Translations under genes and position numbers: made by a program
DNA from: Bacillus gaemokensis
Lineage (GTDB): Bacteria > Bacillota > Bacilli > Bacillales > Bacillaceae_G
DNA: 55,332 bases
Direction: 5' to 3'
Assembly (NCBI RefSeq): GCF_001590835.1
Contig: NZ_LTAQ01000056.1
Span: 69,316-124,647 of the forward strand
Notes under the pieces: generated by a model
Told to the model about the DNA's origin: nothing
Database searches by the model: none
Seen by the model: only the letters and a program-made list of their open reading frames with translations
Shown here: positions 41,195-50,723 of the stretch, in pieces
Layout of the letters: the number at the start of each line of letters is the position of its first letter
Numbering within the stretch: the first letter of the stretch is position 1

Positions 41195-41538
41195 ACGTCG
41201 ACGACTTAAAAGCCGATTGCTTTCGGTATTTTGGTATGGATGCGTTACGAGCAAAACGATTAAGCATCAAAGAATATCACATCATGCTTACCGGATATCA
41301 TGAGCGTCTTTTAGATACTTACGAGATTGCTAGTATCCAAGCGTTATTTAACCGAAATGCCCAAAGCGAGAAAGTTAAGTCTTTAGACGACATATATAAA
41401 CGTCCTGAAAATGCTCAGATGATAGATGCGAAAGAAAAAGAACGTGAGCGTATCACCGAAAAGATACACGCTAATGAAGCTCTATTTGACGACATCGAAC
41501 GAGCATTACGAAGTCAGAACGGAAAGGACGGTGAATAA
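41116..41538 (+). CDS. Tail assembly chaperone, frameshifted extension (gpT-like)
   Basis: The -1 frame adds 140 residues to the first 99 residues of the chaperone, for a 239-residue fusion. The extension includes TEEIIREPVRINVDDLKADC and FGMDALRAKRLSIKEYHIML. There is an ATG at 41236 but no ribosome binding site there, so synthesis by frameshift is far more likely. Confidence 0.8.
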   Translation, partial: LPENSEQVTGEHDGGTEEIIREPVRINVDDLKADCFRYFGMDALRAKRLSIKEYHIMLTGYHERLLDTYEIASIQALFNRNAQSEKVKSLDDIYKRPENAQMIDAKEKERERITEKIHANEALFDDIERALRSQNGKDGE

Positions 41539-41540
41539 CT

Positions 41541-44500
41541 ATTAGTCAAAATCGTGTAGAAGTACAGTTATTAGCGGATATATCGTCGTTAAGGAGTAAT
41601 TTGACACAAGCGACACAACTTTGGCGTAATTTTCATCAAACAGTCAGTCAGCCGATAAACATACCAGCGCCTAATATGAGCGGTTGGAATTCAGCCGTTC
41701 AGAGCGCTGGGCAACATGTACAACAATTAAACAGCCAACTCCAACATGTGACGCCACCACCTCCGCCAAACATGAGCTCCTGGCAATCTACGTTTCAGAA
41801 TGTAGGAAATCGAGTGCAGGAGATGGGGAATAGAGTACAGCAGACAGGTCAAACGATGCAGAACGCATTCGCACCTGCCGCAGCCGCTTCGGGATTCGCA
41901 TTAGGAAGAATGATTCAAGACTCTCGTGAATTCGAATCTCAAACTCGCAAAGCAGCGGTACTTACCGGTGGGGCATATAACCAGGTAAAATCCGATATTT
42001 TAGAGATGGCGAAGACTTCCGTGTATTCAACAGGCGAAGTAGCTGCTGCCTACGCCGAACTTGGTGCGAAAGGATTCGAAGCGGCGCAGGCAACTGACGC
42101 ATTACCTGGCGTTTTATCAGCGGCAGCAGCTTCCGGAGAAGATCTCGGAATGGTAGCCGATACAATTACTTCCGCATTAAATGCGTTCAGCATGGAGGCG
42201 AAAGATAGCGGTCACGTGGCGGACGTGTTAGCACAAGCGGCCAACGCGACGGCAGCGGGTGTGTACGATATGCAATACGCCTTTAAGTACGCGGCAGGTC
42301 CGGCAGCACAGTTAGGTATCGGAATGGAAGAATTAGCAGCTTCAGTCGGAATTATGTCTAACGCAGGTATTAAGGGAGAGACGGCCGGTACGGCTTTAAG
42401 GTCGGCAATGTTACGTTTGGTTAAACCACCAAGAGCAGCCGCTAATATGTTGGAAGAGCTTGGAGTCACTACTACTGATAGCGCTGGTAACATGAAGTCG
42501 CTATCTCAAATTATTGGCGAATTACAAAAAGGCATGGAAGGAATGACGAGCGCTCAAAAAGGCGCAGCATTAGCGACAATCTTCGGTACGGAAGCCGTTT
42601 CAGGTATGATGGCGCTTGTATCCGCAGGACCGGAGAAAATCGATAAATTAACGCAGTCACTCGTTAAATCTGATGGAGCTTCGAAAAAGGCGGCAGATTC
42701 GATGCTTGAAGGTTGGGCGGGTGCGATGTCGAAGATGGAATCCGCATTAGACGTAGCAGCACGCGCGTTTACGGATGCTTTAGCGCCAGCCATTACTGCG
42801 GTTGCAGGAGGTATTGAAAAATTAGCGAACGCTTTTACGGGATTACCTCAACCTGTACAGACCGCGATAGCAGCTACGGTAGCTTTCACAACAGCGTTCT
42901 TAATTTTCGGTACGGTGTTAGGTATTATGATTAATTCTATCGGTGGCGGTATTATTATGATCGGTAAACTAGTCGGTTGGTTAGGAAGAAGCGCAGTAGT
43001 TGCGAAGATAGCGAGCGCAGCAATGGTTGGCTTACGAGCAGCTTTCGCATTCCTAACGGGTCCTATCGGCATAGTCATCATGGCATTGTCAGCAATGGGA
43101 ATCGCATTAGTCCAATTGTATAAACGAAACGAAGCATTTCGTAACGGAGTCAATAGCGCTTGGGACTCCATAAAATCGAAAGTGACCGAATTATCATCCG
43201 CGTTCATGAATTTCGCAGGTCCAGCAATCGATGCAGTAGTCGCAGGTTTTAATCGTTTGAAATCGGCTATTATGGCAGCTTTTTCCGGAGACTTCAGTCA
43301 ACTAGGTGAGATTTTTAAAACAATCGGTCCGTCTATTGCAGCCGCTATTATCGGTGGCATCCCCGGCATTATTATTTCAGTGTCTCGTTTCTTACCGGCA
43401 ATAGCCGAACATCTTAACGCAAATAAAGGAATTATCGTAGAGGCTATTACGAACGTGTTTAATTCTATAAAGGGATTTTTAACTACGACTCTACCACAAC
43501 TAATCGAAGTAGGCTCGCAGATTATTATGTCTCTCGTTAACGGTCTAGTCCAAGCGGCACCTTCGATACTAGAAGCGATGGTCGGCGTAATCAATACGGT
43601 AATGCAGTCGATTGCAGTGAATCTACCGATCCTTATCGAAGCCGGTATGCAAATTTTACAAGCGATAATTACCGGGATTGTACAAGTACTACCTACGATT
43701 ATCGAGACGGGTCTACAGCTAATTCTTACGTTGATTCAAGGAATTATGCAAATGATACCTACGTTAATCCCAGTAGCCATAACAATTATTCAGACGATTA
43801 TTAACGGAATCATGACGTTTTTACCGCAGCTAATCGAAATGGGTATTAATTTACTGACTACATTAATCACCGGAATCACACAAGCTCTCCCAATGATTGC
43901 ACTAGCTATTATCACGGTAATTACAACGCTGATAGATGCGATTACAGCGAATTTACCAGCGATTATTCAGGCTGGTATTACGGTATTGACGACACTGATT
44001 AACGGTATTATCCAAACGTTGCCTCAACTTATCGACTTAGCAGTTAGTTTAATAACGAAAGTTGCTGAAACGATTCTAGCGAATTTACCGGCAATTATCG
44101 ACGCAGGCGTTAAAATTCTAATGGCGCTAATCGACGGTATCGCTAAAGTATTACCTCAGTTAATTAACGCAGCCCTGACGTTAATTGTTAAAGTCGCAGA
44201 AACATTGATTGCTAATTTACCGAAAATTATCGAAGCTGGTGTGAGAATTCTAATGGCGTTAATAGCCGGTATATTCAAGATAATTCCTCAGTTAATAGCA
44301 GCGGGACTTAAATTAATTGTAACGCTAGTCGGCGAATTGATTAAGAATTTACCGAAATTACTAGAAGCAGGCGTTAAATTAATAGAAGCGCTAATCAAAG
44401 GTATTCTATCACTTTTAGGATCGCTAGGTAGTGCCGCGCTAGAACTAGGTAGAAAGATAATAGATACGCTTAAAGAAGTCAACTTATTTGATATCGGCGC

Positions 44501-45182
44501 AAATATTATTAAAGGTTTGATTAATGGTATCGGTTCAATGTTCAGTTCGGTATGGAGCAAGATGAAAGAGCTCGGAAGCGGTATTAAGGAAAAATTTACA
44601 AGTATAATGTCGATTCACTCACCGTCACGTGTTTTCCGCGACTACGGTGTATACATTGGAGAAGGGTTAGTCAACGGTATAGAAAGTATGGTTGGAGCGG
44701 TTGGAAAAGCAACGGAGAAAATCGCGGCGGCGGCGAGCCCGAGATACGAAACGATTGCACCTTCGGAGTTATTCCAGTTTAAAGGCGACAACCCACTCGC
44801 TAACTATTTTAACGCTATTTTCGAAGACGGCGATTACCTTAACGATTGGATTACGCACATACCGGAATCAATTCAAGGCGCTGTAAGAGACATCGGTAAG
44901 CAAATGGAACGTTTCGAAGGTTTAACGAAAACGGAAGTTAATAGTTTAGCGAGACGTAGATTACAAGTCGGACCAGCGAATCAATTGGAATATCGTATTG
45001 TTAACGAGGGGGCTAAGCCTCAACGGAATAATCAATACGACCAAGGCGGACAAACAGTTAACTTTGAGCGTATGTTTGAAGGCGCAGTGTTTAATGTTCG
45101 TAATGATAGCGATATTAAAGGCGTTGCACGCGAATTACACGGACTAACAGAAGCGACGAAAAGAAGGAAGGGGATTCGATGA
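41541..45182 (+). CDS. Tail tape measure protein with non-canonical start
   Basis: About 1213 residues; it sets tail length and helps DNA ejection. A phage-tail region (about 110-330) is followed by hydrophobic helices, then about eight imperfect repeats of 38-40 residues (around 636-956) on the pattern LPxIIxAGxxILxxLIxGI, and a C-terminal IHSPSRVFRDYGVYIGEGLV motif typical of the family. TTG at 41601 has AAGGAG only 4-5 bases away, but the conserved start (SQNRVEVQLLADISSLRSNL) lies upstream in frame, with no ATG/GTG/TTG; ATT at 41541 with AAAGGA 12 bases before is the likely start. The TTG remains an alternative. Confidence 0.9.
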   Translation: MSQNRVEVQLLADISSLRSNLTQATQLWRNFHQTVSQPINIPAPNMSGWNSAVQSAGQHVQQLNSQLQHVTPPPPPNMSSWQSTFQNVGNRVQEMGNRVQQTGQTMQNAFAPAAAASGFALGRMIQDSREFESQTRKAAVLTGGAYNQVKSDILEMAKTSVYSTGEVAAAYAELGAKGFEAAQATDALPGVLSAAAASGEDLGMVADTITSALNAFSMEAKDSGHVADVLAQAANATAAGVYDMQYAFKYAAGPAAQLGIGMEELAASVGIMSNAGIKGETAGTALRSAMLRLVKPPRAAANMLEELGVTTTDSAGNMKSLSQIIGELQKGMEGMTSAQKGAALATIFGTEAVSGMMALVSAGPEKIDKLTQSLVKSDGASKKAADSMLEGWAGAMSKMESALDVAARAFTDALAPAITAVAGGIEKLANAFTGLPQPVQTAIAATVAFTTAFLIFGTVLGIMINSIGGGIIMIGKLVGWLGRSAVVAKIASAAMVGLRAAFAFLTGPIGIVIMALSAMGIALVQLYKRNEAFRNGVNSAWDSIKSKVTELSSAFMNFAGPAIDAVVAGFNRLKSAIMAAFSGDFSQLGEIFKTIGPSIAAAIIGGIPGIIISVSRFLPAIAEHLNANKGIIVEAITNVFNSIKGFLTTTLPQLIEVGSQIIMSLVNGLVQAAPSILEAMVGVINTVMQSIAVNLPILIEAGMQILQAIITGIVQVLPTIIETGLQLILTLIQGIMQMIPTLIPVAITIIQTIINGIMTFLPQLIEMGINLLTTLITGITQALPMIALAIITVITTLIDAITANLPAIIQAGITVLTTLINGIIQTLPQLIDLAVSLITKVAETILANLPAIIDAGVKILMALIDGIAKVLPQLINAALTLIVKVAETLIANLPKIIEAGVRILMALIAGIFKIIPQLIAAGLKLIVTLVGELIKNLPKLLEAGVKLIEALIKGILSLLGSLGSAALELGRKIIDTLKEVNLFDIGANIIKGLINGIGSMFSSVWSKMKELGSGIKEKFTSIMSIHSPSRVFRDYGVYIGEGLVNGIESMVGAVGKATEKIAAAASPRYETIAPSELFQFKGDNPLANYFNAIFEDGDYLNDWITHIPESIQGAVRDIGKQMERFEGLTKTEVNSLARRRLQVGPANQLEYRIVNEGAKPQRNNQYDQGGQTVNFERMFEGAVFNVRNDSDIKGVARELHGLTEATKRRKGIR

Positions 45183-46012
45183 AATTAGAAACGGTAGAAA
45201 GCGGCGTATTTATTGACGACGTGAAACTACAAGACATCGGAGTTATGGCGCTACTAGATTCGGACGAACCTCTCTTTCCTGACGTCCGTGAGAATAGCGT
45301 AGTGATACCAGGTAGACACGGCGCATATAACTTCGGTTCATATTTACAACCGTTAGAGTTCGAATTGAAGTGCGCTTTTGATAGGCAAGAAACATATACG
45401 GATTTAGCGTATCAAATACGAGAGTTTAAAAAGTTGTTTATCGATGGTTACGGAAGACCAAAACGAGTGAAACTCCGGTTTGAATCCGAGCCGGACAAGT
45501 TTTATTACGTGGAATATAACGGCAGAGTGCCGATTGAAAGGATAGCCCATTTCGGGCTTTTTTCTTTGCCGTTAAAAGCGTATGATCCACACGCTTATTC
45601 TACTTCGGAGAGTACGGACGATGTATTGTGGGGAAGCGACGTAGTAACTTTTATGTCAGATATTTTACTAGGGATTGGCGATTCTAGTTACGTAGTTACA
45701 TCTCCGCAAACGATTAGTATAGATAATGTTGGTTCACTAATCGTACGCCCAATCGTAGAAATTTCGGGCAGTGCGGAGAATCTAGCGCTCACTTTAAACG
45801 GTGAGCGTTTTTTAATTGGTAGTTTTACGAACTCTTCATTCGTAATAGATGCGGAGCGTTATTCCGTAATGAAGGACGGAAAAAACTACTTATTTCAAAT
45901 GCAAGGAAACTTAGAAAAACTAGAACTAGTACCAGGCGCAAATGCAGTGAGCATAGGCGGTTCAAACCTAAACGTCAACATTGCATTGAAATTCCGCGCA
46001 AAATATATATAG
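45179..46012 (+). CDS. Distal tail protein (Dit)
   Basis: A 277-residue protein with the siphovirus tail-family pattern: VFIDDVKLQDIGVMALLDSDEP, PGRHGAYNFGSYLQPLEFELKCAF, FGLFSLPLKAYDPHAYS, and a C-terminal galectin-like beta domain. It forms the hub between tube and baseplate. ATGA overlap with the tape measure gene. Confidence 0.85.
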   Translation: MKLETVESGVFIDDVKLQDIGVMALLDSDEPLFPDVRENSVVIPGRHGAYNFGSYLQPLEFELKCAFDRQETYTDLAYQIREFKKLFIDGYGRPKRVKLRFESEPDKFYYVEYNGRVPIERIAHFGLFSLPLKAYDPHAYSTSESTDDVLWGSDVVTFMSDILLGIGDSSYVVTSPQTISIDNVGSLIVRPIVEISGSAENLALTLNGERFLIGSFTNSSFVIDAERYSVMKDGKNYLFQMQGNLEKLELVPGANAVSIGGSNLNVNIALKFRAKYI

Positions 46013-46024
46013 GTGGTGACGAAT

Positions 46025-48037
46025 ATGGCTGATGCGCCTGAATTGAACATAGACACGAATTTTACACCGGCACAGGAACTGTTACCAACGGACAAGTTAC
46101 GGGAAGGTTATCCGAAGATAAACCAAGCAATTCGTAACTCTAATACAGCAATGCAACCAACGCCACGGAGTCGTATTGCTGACAATGCTGTGAACTTTGA
46201 AAAAATGTATGTTCCTGAGGCTCAAGTACTCAATCGAAACTATATTGAGGTTAATTATAAAACTAGAAAAATCACAGTTCTAAAGAATTGTTATATCTCT
46301 ATTGAAAAATACGCATTTAATATATCGCCGTCACAAATTGAATTATCATTACCGGATTCAAGTAATGACGGTATATTACATTTATTAGTTTATAACCATA
46401 TAACAAGCGAACTAAGTTGTAAGCCATATACTTCAGCAGGAGATAATGAATTATCAATCGCTCGTTTTTATGGAAAGAAAGTGTATGGTCAAAACTACGA
46501 ATTTATTACATTCATTAGCGATGATGATAATTACAACTATCTAACTGATAGAAAAATACCTGTTACAAATCAAAATATCGCCTCGGATACATTAGATTAC
46601 ACTCGTATCAATATGTATGAGACGACGATTATAGAAAAAGATAAAATTACAGTTGATTTGAAGAGTAAAAAGCTAATTATTAAACCCAATGCATTTTCTA
46701 CGATGGGTAACGATATTTTTAATTTAAATCAAACAGGGACAAATCTTTACGTTGATCTCCCTTCTGACGCAAGATTATATGCATTTGTGGTAGATATAAC
46801 AAAATCTCCTTATACAGTCTCGTTTGAAGTGTATAACGACAAGGCTAAATTTAAGAATAAAAGGCTATTATTTTATTATTACAACAATGTTCCTCTAGGG
46901 AAAAATACAAGCTTTATTAAGGTAATAGGAGAAATGGGCGAGATCCTAACAATTAAGGAAATCATTCACAAACACTTGAATAACCCATTTGTTCGAACAA
47001 TCATTAAGTTAATTGGAGACTCCATTACGGCAGGGTTATGTGGCACAGGATATAGCGCTACAGATAAACCTATTGGTAATACCGGGTATAAAACAAACGT
47101 AACAACCGCAGTTTGTTGGGCTAATATGCTCAGGGATCATGTTTTAGCTGAGTACAATCGTGAATTCGATGTCTCGGTAAACGATCCGAATATTACTTTC
47201 TTAGCAGCAACACATCAAATTGTAGAAAATAACGCTGCAACATTTAAATGGCAAGCTTTCTTCTCTAATACAACCACAAATAACGGCATTCAGTTTAATT
47301 TCTACGGTGACCATTTCAGTATTTATCATGCGACTGTTGGTGGTGGCGGTATTATGGACATCTATGTTGATGGTGTGAAGTGGGGAGAATTAGATACGTA
47401 TGGCACATATGCCGACAATGTAGAAAAACAAGTTATTGGATTAACATTAGGTGATCATTTAGTGGAAATTCGTGAAACAAACCGAAAAAACGCTAGTGCA
47501 TCCGGCAATTCAATCTATATTCAAGGGTTAAAGATACCTAAGACGGCAGATGTTATCAATTTTGGAATTAGTGGTAAACATTCGCAATATCTATACCAAC
47601 AAAGGGACCAGTTAATTGAATCAACTGACAGTGTTGTTATTATGCAAATCGGTACAAATGACCGTCATAATTTCAAAACAACAGCCGTAACGAAAAGTTA
47701 CCATAGAGAGCTAATTAAGTACATTCGCTCTTTAGGAAAAGATGTAATTGTTATGTCAGCTAACCCTGTCGGAGTAGAAAATGATATGGAATCTGTTAGA
47801 AATTTTAAAATGGACGATGTGGATCGAGCTATTCATCAAGTAACAAAAGAATTCAAGATGGATTATATTTCGAATTATAAAGGTTTCATGGAACATGCGG
47901 TTAACACAGGAACAACTGTTGATTCCTTTCTTTTCGATAAACTACATCCTAATGATCCAGGGTACGAATTAATGTTTGAACTTGTAGCGAAGGGACTTGG
48001 TTTAACATTGTTAAGGGAAGGAGTTACTAATGCATAA
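46025..48037 (+). CDS. Baseplate protein with SGNH hydrolase/esterase domain
   Basis: A 670-residue protein. The N-terminus (MADAPELNIDTNFTPAQELL) looks like a tail attachment part, then beta-rich segments, then an SGNH hydrolase: block I IGDSIT near residue 333, block III GTND near 542, and the Asp/His block DKLHPND near 637. A beta insertion (about 375-500) is consistent with a carbohydrate-binding module. It could deacetylate or de-esterify a surface glycan during adsorption. It lies between Dit and Tal, where most phages have none, and its codons are less ACG/CGA-rich than its neighbours, suggesting acquisition. Confidence 0.82.
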   Translation: MADAPELNIDTNFTPAQELLPTDKLREGYPKINQAIRNSNTAMQPTPRSRIADNAVNFEKMYVPEAQVLNRNYIEVNYKTRKITVLKNCYISIEKYAFNISPSQIELSLPDSSNDGILHLLVYNHITSELSCKPYTSAGDNELSIARFYGKKVYGQNYEFITFISDDDNYNYLTDRKIPVTNQNIASDTLDYTRINMYETTIIEKDKITVDLKSKKLIIKPNAFSTMGNDIFNLNQTGTNLYVDLPSDARLYAFVVDITKSPYTVSFEVYNDKAKFKNKRLLFYYYNNVPLGKNTSFIKVIGEMGEILTIKEIIHKHLNNPFVRTIIKLIGDSITAGLCGTGYSATDKPIGNTGYKTNVTTAVCWANMLRDHVLAEYNREFDVSVNDPNITFLAATHQIVENNAATFKWQAFFSNTTTNNGIQFNFYGDHFSIYHATVGGGGIMDIYVDGVKWGELDTYGTYADNVEKQVIGLTLGDHLVEIRETNRKNASASGNSIYIQGLKIPKTADVINFGISGKHSQYLYQQRDQLIESTDSVVIMQIGTNDRHNFKTTAVTKSYHRELIKYIRSLGKDVIVMSANPVGVENDMESVRNFKMDDVDRAIHQVTKEFKMDYISNYKGFMEHAVNTGTTVDSFLFDKLHPNDPGYELMFELVAKGLGLTLLREGVTNA

Positions 48038-50112
48038 TGAAACACATAAAACTATACGATAAACAATTACGCCTAAAAGCGTACTTAGAAAACGCATATA
48101 AAATCTCTTACGAGCAGCGACTCAACGAAACTTGGGACGCTGCTTTTTCTTTACCCTTTGACGACGAGAAACGGCTAGAAATCGTCGAACTAGACTTCGT
48201 TGAAATATTCGACCAGGATAAACGCATCGGTATGTTTCGTATTATGCCGAATGCCACTGAACGAAACGAAGAGGAGCGAACCATACGATATAACTGTGAG
48301 CACGTCTTGTCCACGCTATTGGACGACGTGCTTTTTGGTTATCACCAGCTTTCGAATCATACGACGGTACAAGTACTCGAGTATATCCTATCGAAGCAAG
48401 AGACTAAACGGTGGAAACTCGGTCAAGTCGACTTCACGCGGTATTTCCATTACGGTTGGGAGAACGAAAATACGTTGCTCGGTCCGTTGCTAAGTATCCC
48501 GAAACCGTTTAATGAGTCGTACCAATGGACGTGGGACGATACGACTTATCCGTGGACGCTTAATTTAGTACGAGCAAGCGATGAAATAACCGGTGAAATT
48601 CGTTACCGTAAGAACTTACGAGGTATTAAAAAGAACGTCGACCCTTCGAATATTATGACTCGCATCTATCCGTTGGGTTACGGAGAAGGCGTTAACCAAT
48701 TAACGATTAAGGACGTAAACCCTACCGGTCAGCACTACATCGAAGCGCCGGCGAATATTATCGAAAAGTACGGCATGCATAAATACATTTGGGCTGACCG
48801 TCGTTTTACTGTCGCGCAATCTCTATATGATTCGGCTAAAGCGTTATTGGACGAGCGATGTGTACCGAAAATAACATACGAAGTCCAAGCAGTAGATTAC
48901 GAGCTTATCGATCCATATAAACTAGAAAAATACGAAATAGGTAAACTAGTACGAGTACATGACGAAGAACTCGGTATTCTAGAAGACGTAAGGGTCATGC
49001 GTAAAGGTAAGGGCGATGTAACTGGAAATCCGTTAGATGTGACGTTCGATATTGCTAATAAGACGGATGACTTAGGGACGACGCAAGCGGATATTGAGAA
49101 ACGGCAGCAGGTTAACGAAGTGTATGCGCAGGGAAGTACGGGAATTGACTCGCATAACTATTGCGATAACTGTGATCCGGAGAATCCAGCGAAAATTATG
49201 TTCTTTTTACCGGACGATTTAGTGAACGTAAATACGTTAGAGTTAACGTATGAGACCGAAGAATTTCGTACGTACGGACGAGCTACAGAAGGCGGCGGAG
49301 CGACTACCGTTTCTAGTTCGGCAGGGGGTGCAGAAGTTACAAGTACGAGCGCAGGGGGGGCTGTAGTTACGAGTACGAGTGCAGGTGGCGGAGTAGTAAG
49401 TAGTACGAGTGCAGGCGGTGGGGTAGTAAGTAGTACGAGTGCAGGCGGAGGTACAGTTACTAGTACGACGAGTGGTGGGCAAGGTAGTTATACTTCTAGT
49501 GCAGGCGGAGGTACAACGCAAACCACTGCATCTAAGATTTTTGGTACATTACGCATTGAGACGACTCCTTCAACCGGAGGCGATTTAGACAACCATCGCC
49601 ACGAGACAATATTCGAAGATCAATTCAATCATGACCATACGATAACTATGGCGCCGCACAGTCACTCAGTCCAACTGCCCTCTCATGCCCATGAAGTGCA
49701 ATTGAATCCACATCAACATGATATTAACTTATCTCCACATCAACATGATATTAACTTATCCCCGCATCAACATGATATCGAAATTAAAGATCACCAACAT
49801 GTAGTGGAGATTAAAGACCACCAACATACGCTAACATTGCCCGACCATGTTCACGCCATTGAGCACGGTATTTACAAACTATCAGAACGTCCGAGTAAGG
49901 TAACAATATTAGTAGACGGGAATCCAGTTCCAGGCGATTCTATTTCAGCGCAAAATATTAACTTGATTCCGTACCTATCGAAAGATAATAGCGGCAAAAT
50001 CAATCGAGGACAATGGCACACGGTAGAAATATATCCAGATAAATTAGGACGTGTAAATGCGAATATCATTTCACGTCTTTTTATTTCGTCTCAAATCGGA
50101 GGAACTTTCTAA
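48037..50112 (+). CDS. Tal-like tail protein with Gly/Ser/Thr repeats and His-x-His needle
   Basis: A 691-residue protein. Residues 1-360 match the Tal/prophage endopeptidase hub (KLYDKQLRLKAYLENAYKISYEQ, NPSNIMTRIYPLGYGEG-like segment). Residues 418-505 are a Ser/Thr/Gly-rich repeat with the unit SAGGGVVSST. Residues 518-610 hold ten H-x-H motifs, many spaced 9 residues apart (SPHQHDINL, KDHQHVVEI). In T4 gp37 and related fibres, HxH motifs of a trimer coordinate iron along a needle; the same is likely here. A small beta domain ends the protein. Confidence 0.85.
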   Translation: MKHIKLYDKQLRLKAYLENAYKISYEQRLNETWDAAFSLPFDDEKRLEIVELDFVEIFDQDKRIGMFRIMPNATERNEEERTIRYNCEHVLSTLLDDVLFGYHQLSNHTTVQVLEYILSKQETKRWKLGQVDFTRYFHYGWENENTLLGPLLSIPKPFNESYQWTWDDTTYPWTLNLVRASDEITGEIRYRKNLRGIKKNVDPSNIMTRIYPLGYGEGVNQLTIKDVNPTGQHYIEAPANIIEKYGMHKYIWADRRFTVAQSLYDSAKALLDERCVPKITYEVQAVDYELIDPYKLEKYEIGKLVRVHDEELGILEDVRVMRKGKGDVTGNPLDVTFDIANKTDDLGTTQADIEKRQQVNEVYAQGSTGIDSHNYCDNCDPENPAKIMFFLPDDLVNVNTLELTYETEEFRTYGRATEGGGATTVSSSAGGAEVTSTSAGGAVVTSTSAGGGVVSSTSAGGGVVSSTSAGGGTVTSTTSGGQGSYTSSAGGGTTQTTASKIFGTLRIETTPSTGGDLDNHRHETIFEDQFNHDHTITMAPHSHSVQLPSHAHEVQLNPHQHDINLSPHQHDINLSPHQHDIEIKDHQHVVEIKDHQHTLTLPDHVHAIEHGIYKLSERPSKVTILVDGNPVPGDSISAQNINLIPYLSKDNSGKINRGQWHTVEIYPDKLGRVNANIISRLFISSQIGGTF

Positions 50113-50140
50113 AATATTCTAAACTATTAATATTCAAAAG

Positions 50141-50163
50141 AAAGGAGGTGTGGTAAAATGTAG
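50141..50163 (+). promoter_or_regulatory. Start-stop element before lipoprotein gene
   Basis: A strong AAAGGAGGTG, then 7 bases and ATG directly followed by TAG (50158-50163). After this stop the same frame stays open to a TGA that overlaps the lipoprotein ATG at 50190. Either a regulatory start-stop or a leader peptide broken by a nonsense change. Confidence 0.6.
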
Positions 50164-50189
50164 GAAAAAGTGAATGAGGGGTTCGGGGG

Positions 50190-50684
50190 ATGAAAAAACG
50201 TCTGATTCTTACACTAGCGTTTACATTATCGGTAGGTAGTTTAGTAGCATGTAGCGAGGATAAAGCCGCTGATAAAACTGAGTCAAAAGTCGAAAGTACT
50301 AGTTCGACAAGTGAAACAAGGGAAGCGCCTACGAAAAGGACAGTTGATTTAAAGTCCGAAACATATCCTTGGCGTTTTGCTTCTCGCGATATTATTAAAG
50401 ATTGGCAGAACAAAGGCGAAACAGTCTACCTATGGTCAGATGCCAATGCTATAGAGGAGTATATAACTAAAGAAATAACACGTGAAAATAAACATAAACA
50501 AGAGGATTTACCTAGATCAGCGGAATATGTTCATCTATTTATCGCTGAAGTGAAGAAACAAAAGCCAGACCAAAAAGAATATTTCGATAAAATGTCTGAA
50601 GCTGTTAATGATATGAAAGCCGTTAATATTGACGGCGCAAAAACGAAAATTGAAGAAGCGAAGAAACTAAGGGAAGCGAAATAA
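50190..50684 (+). CDS. Lipoprotein, possible superinfection-exclusion gene
   Basis: A 164-residue lipoprotein with signal peptide and lipobox SLVAC (Cys at 21), a Ser/Thr-rich linker and a helical C-terminal domain (Lys/Glu-rich). It would be anchored outside the membrane. Position between tail tip and lysis genes is unusual for a structural protein, so it may be expressed in the lysogen and block DNA entry, as known lipoproteins of some phages do. The function is inferred. Confidence 0.65.
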   Translation: MKKRLILTLAFTLSVGSLVACSEDKAADKTESKVESTSSTSETREAPTKRTVDLKSETYPWRFASRDIIKDWQNKGETVYLWSDANAIEEYITKEITRENKHKQEDLPRSAEYVHLFIAEVKKQKPDQKEYFDKMSEAVNDMKAVNIDGAKTKIEEAKKLREAK

Positions 50685-50701
50685 TTCGTTTCTCTTTTTT
50701 A
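50674..50701 (+). terminator. Terminator after lipoprotein gene
   Basis: Stem AAGCGAA/TTCGTTT (one G-T pair), loop ATAA, then a T-rich run. It overlaps the stop codon. Confidence 0.6.
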
Positions 50702-50723
50702 TTTTTTCCGAGGAGGGCGTCTA

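Noticed and set aside
43450-44410. Repeated hydrophobic units of the tape measure as a transporter or separate membrane protein
   Set aside because: They are in frame within the tape measure, and such repeats are usual for tail-length proteins.
42212-44560. Long leftward frames inside the tape measure gene
   Set aside because: They are mirror frames of a long biased gene; no starts with ribosome binding sites.
49243-49521. Cys/Thr-rich leftward frame opposite the tail needle
   Set aside because: The repeat pattern comes from the Gly/Ser/Thr repeats on the other strand.
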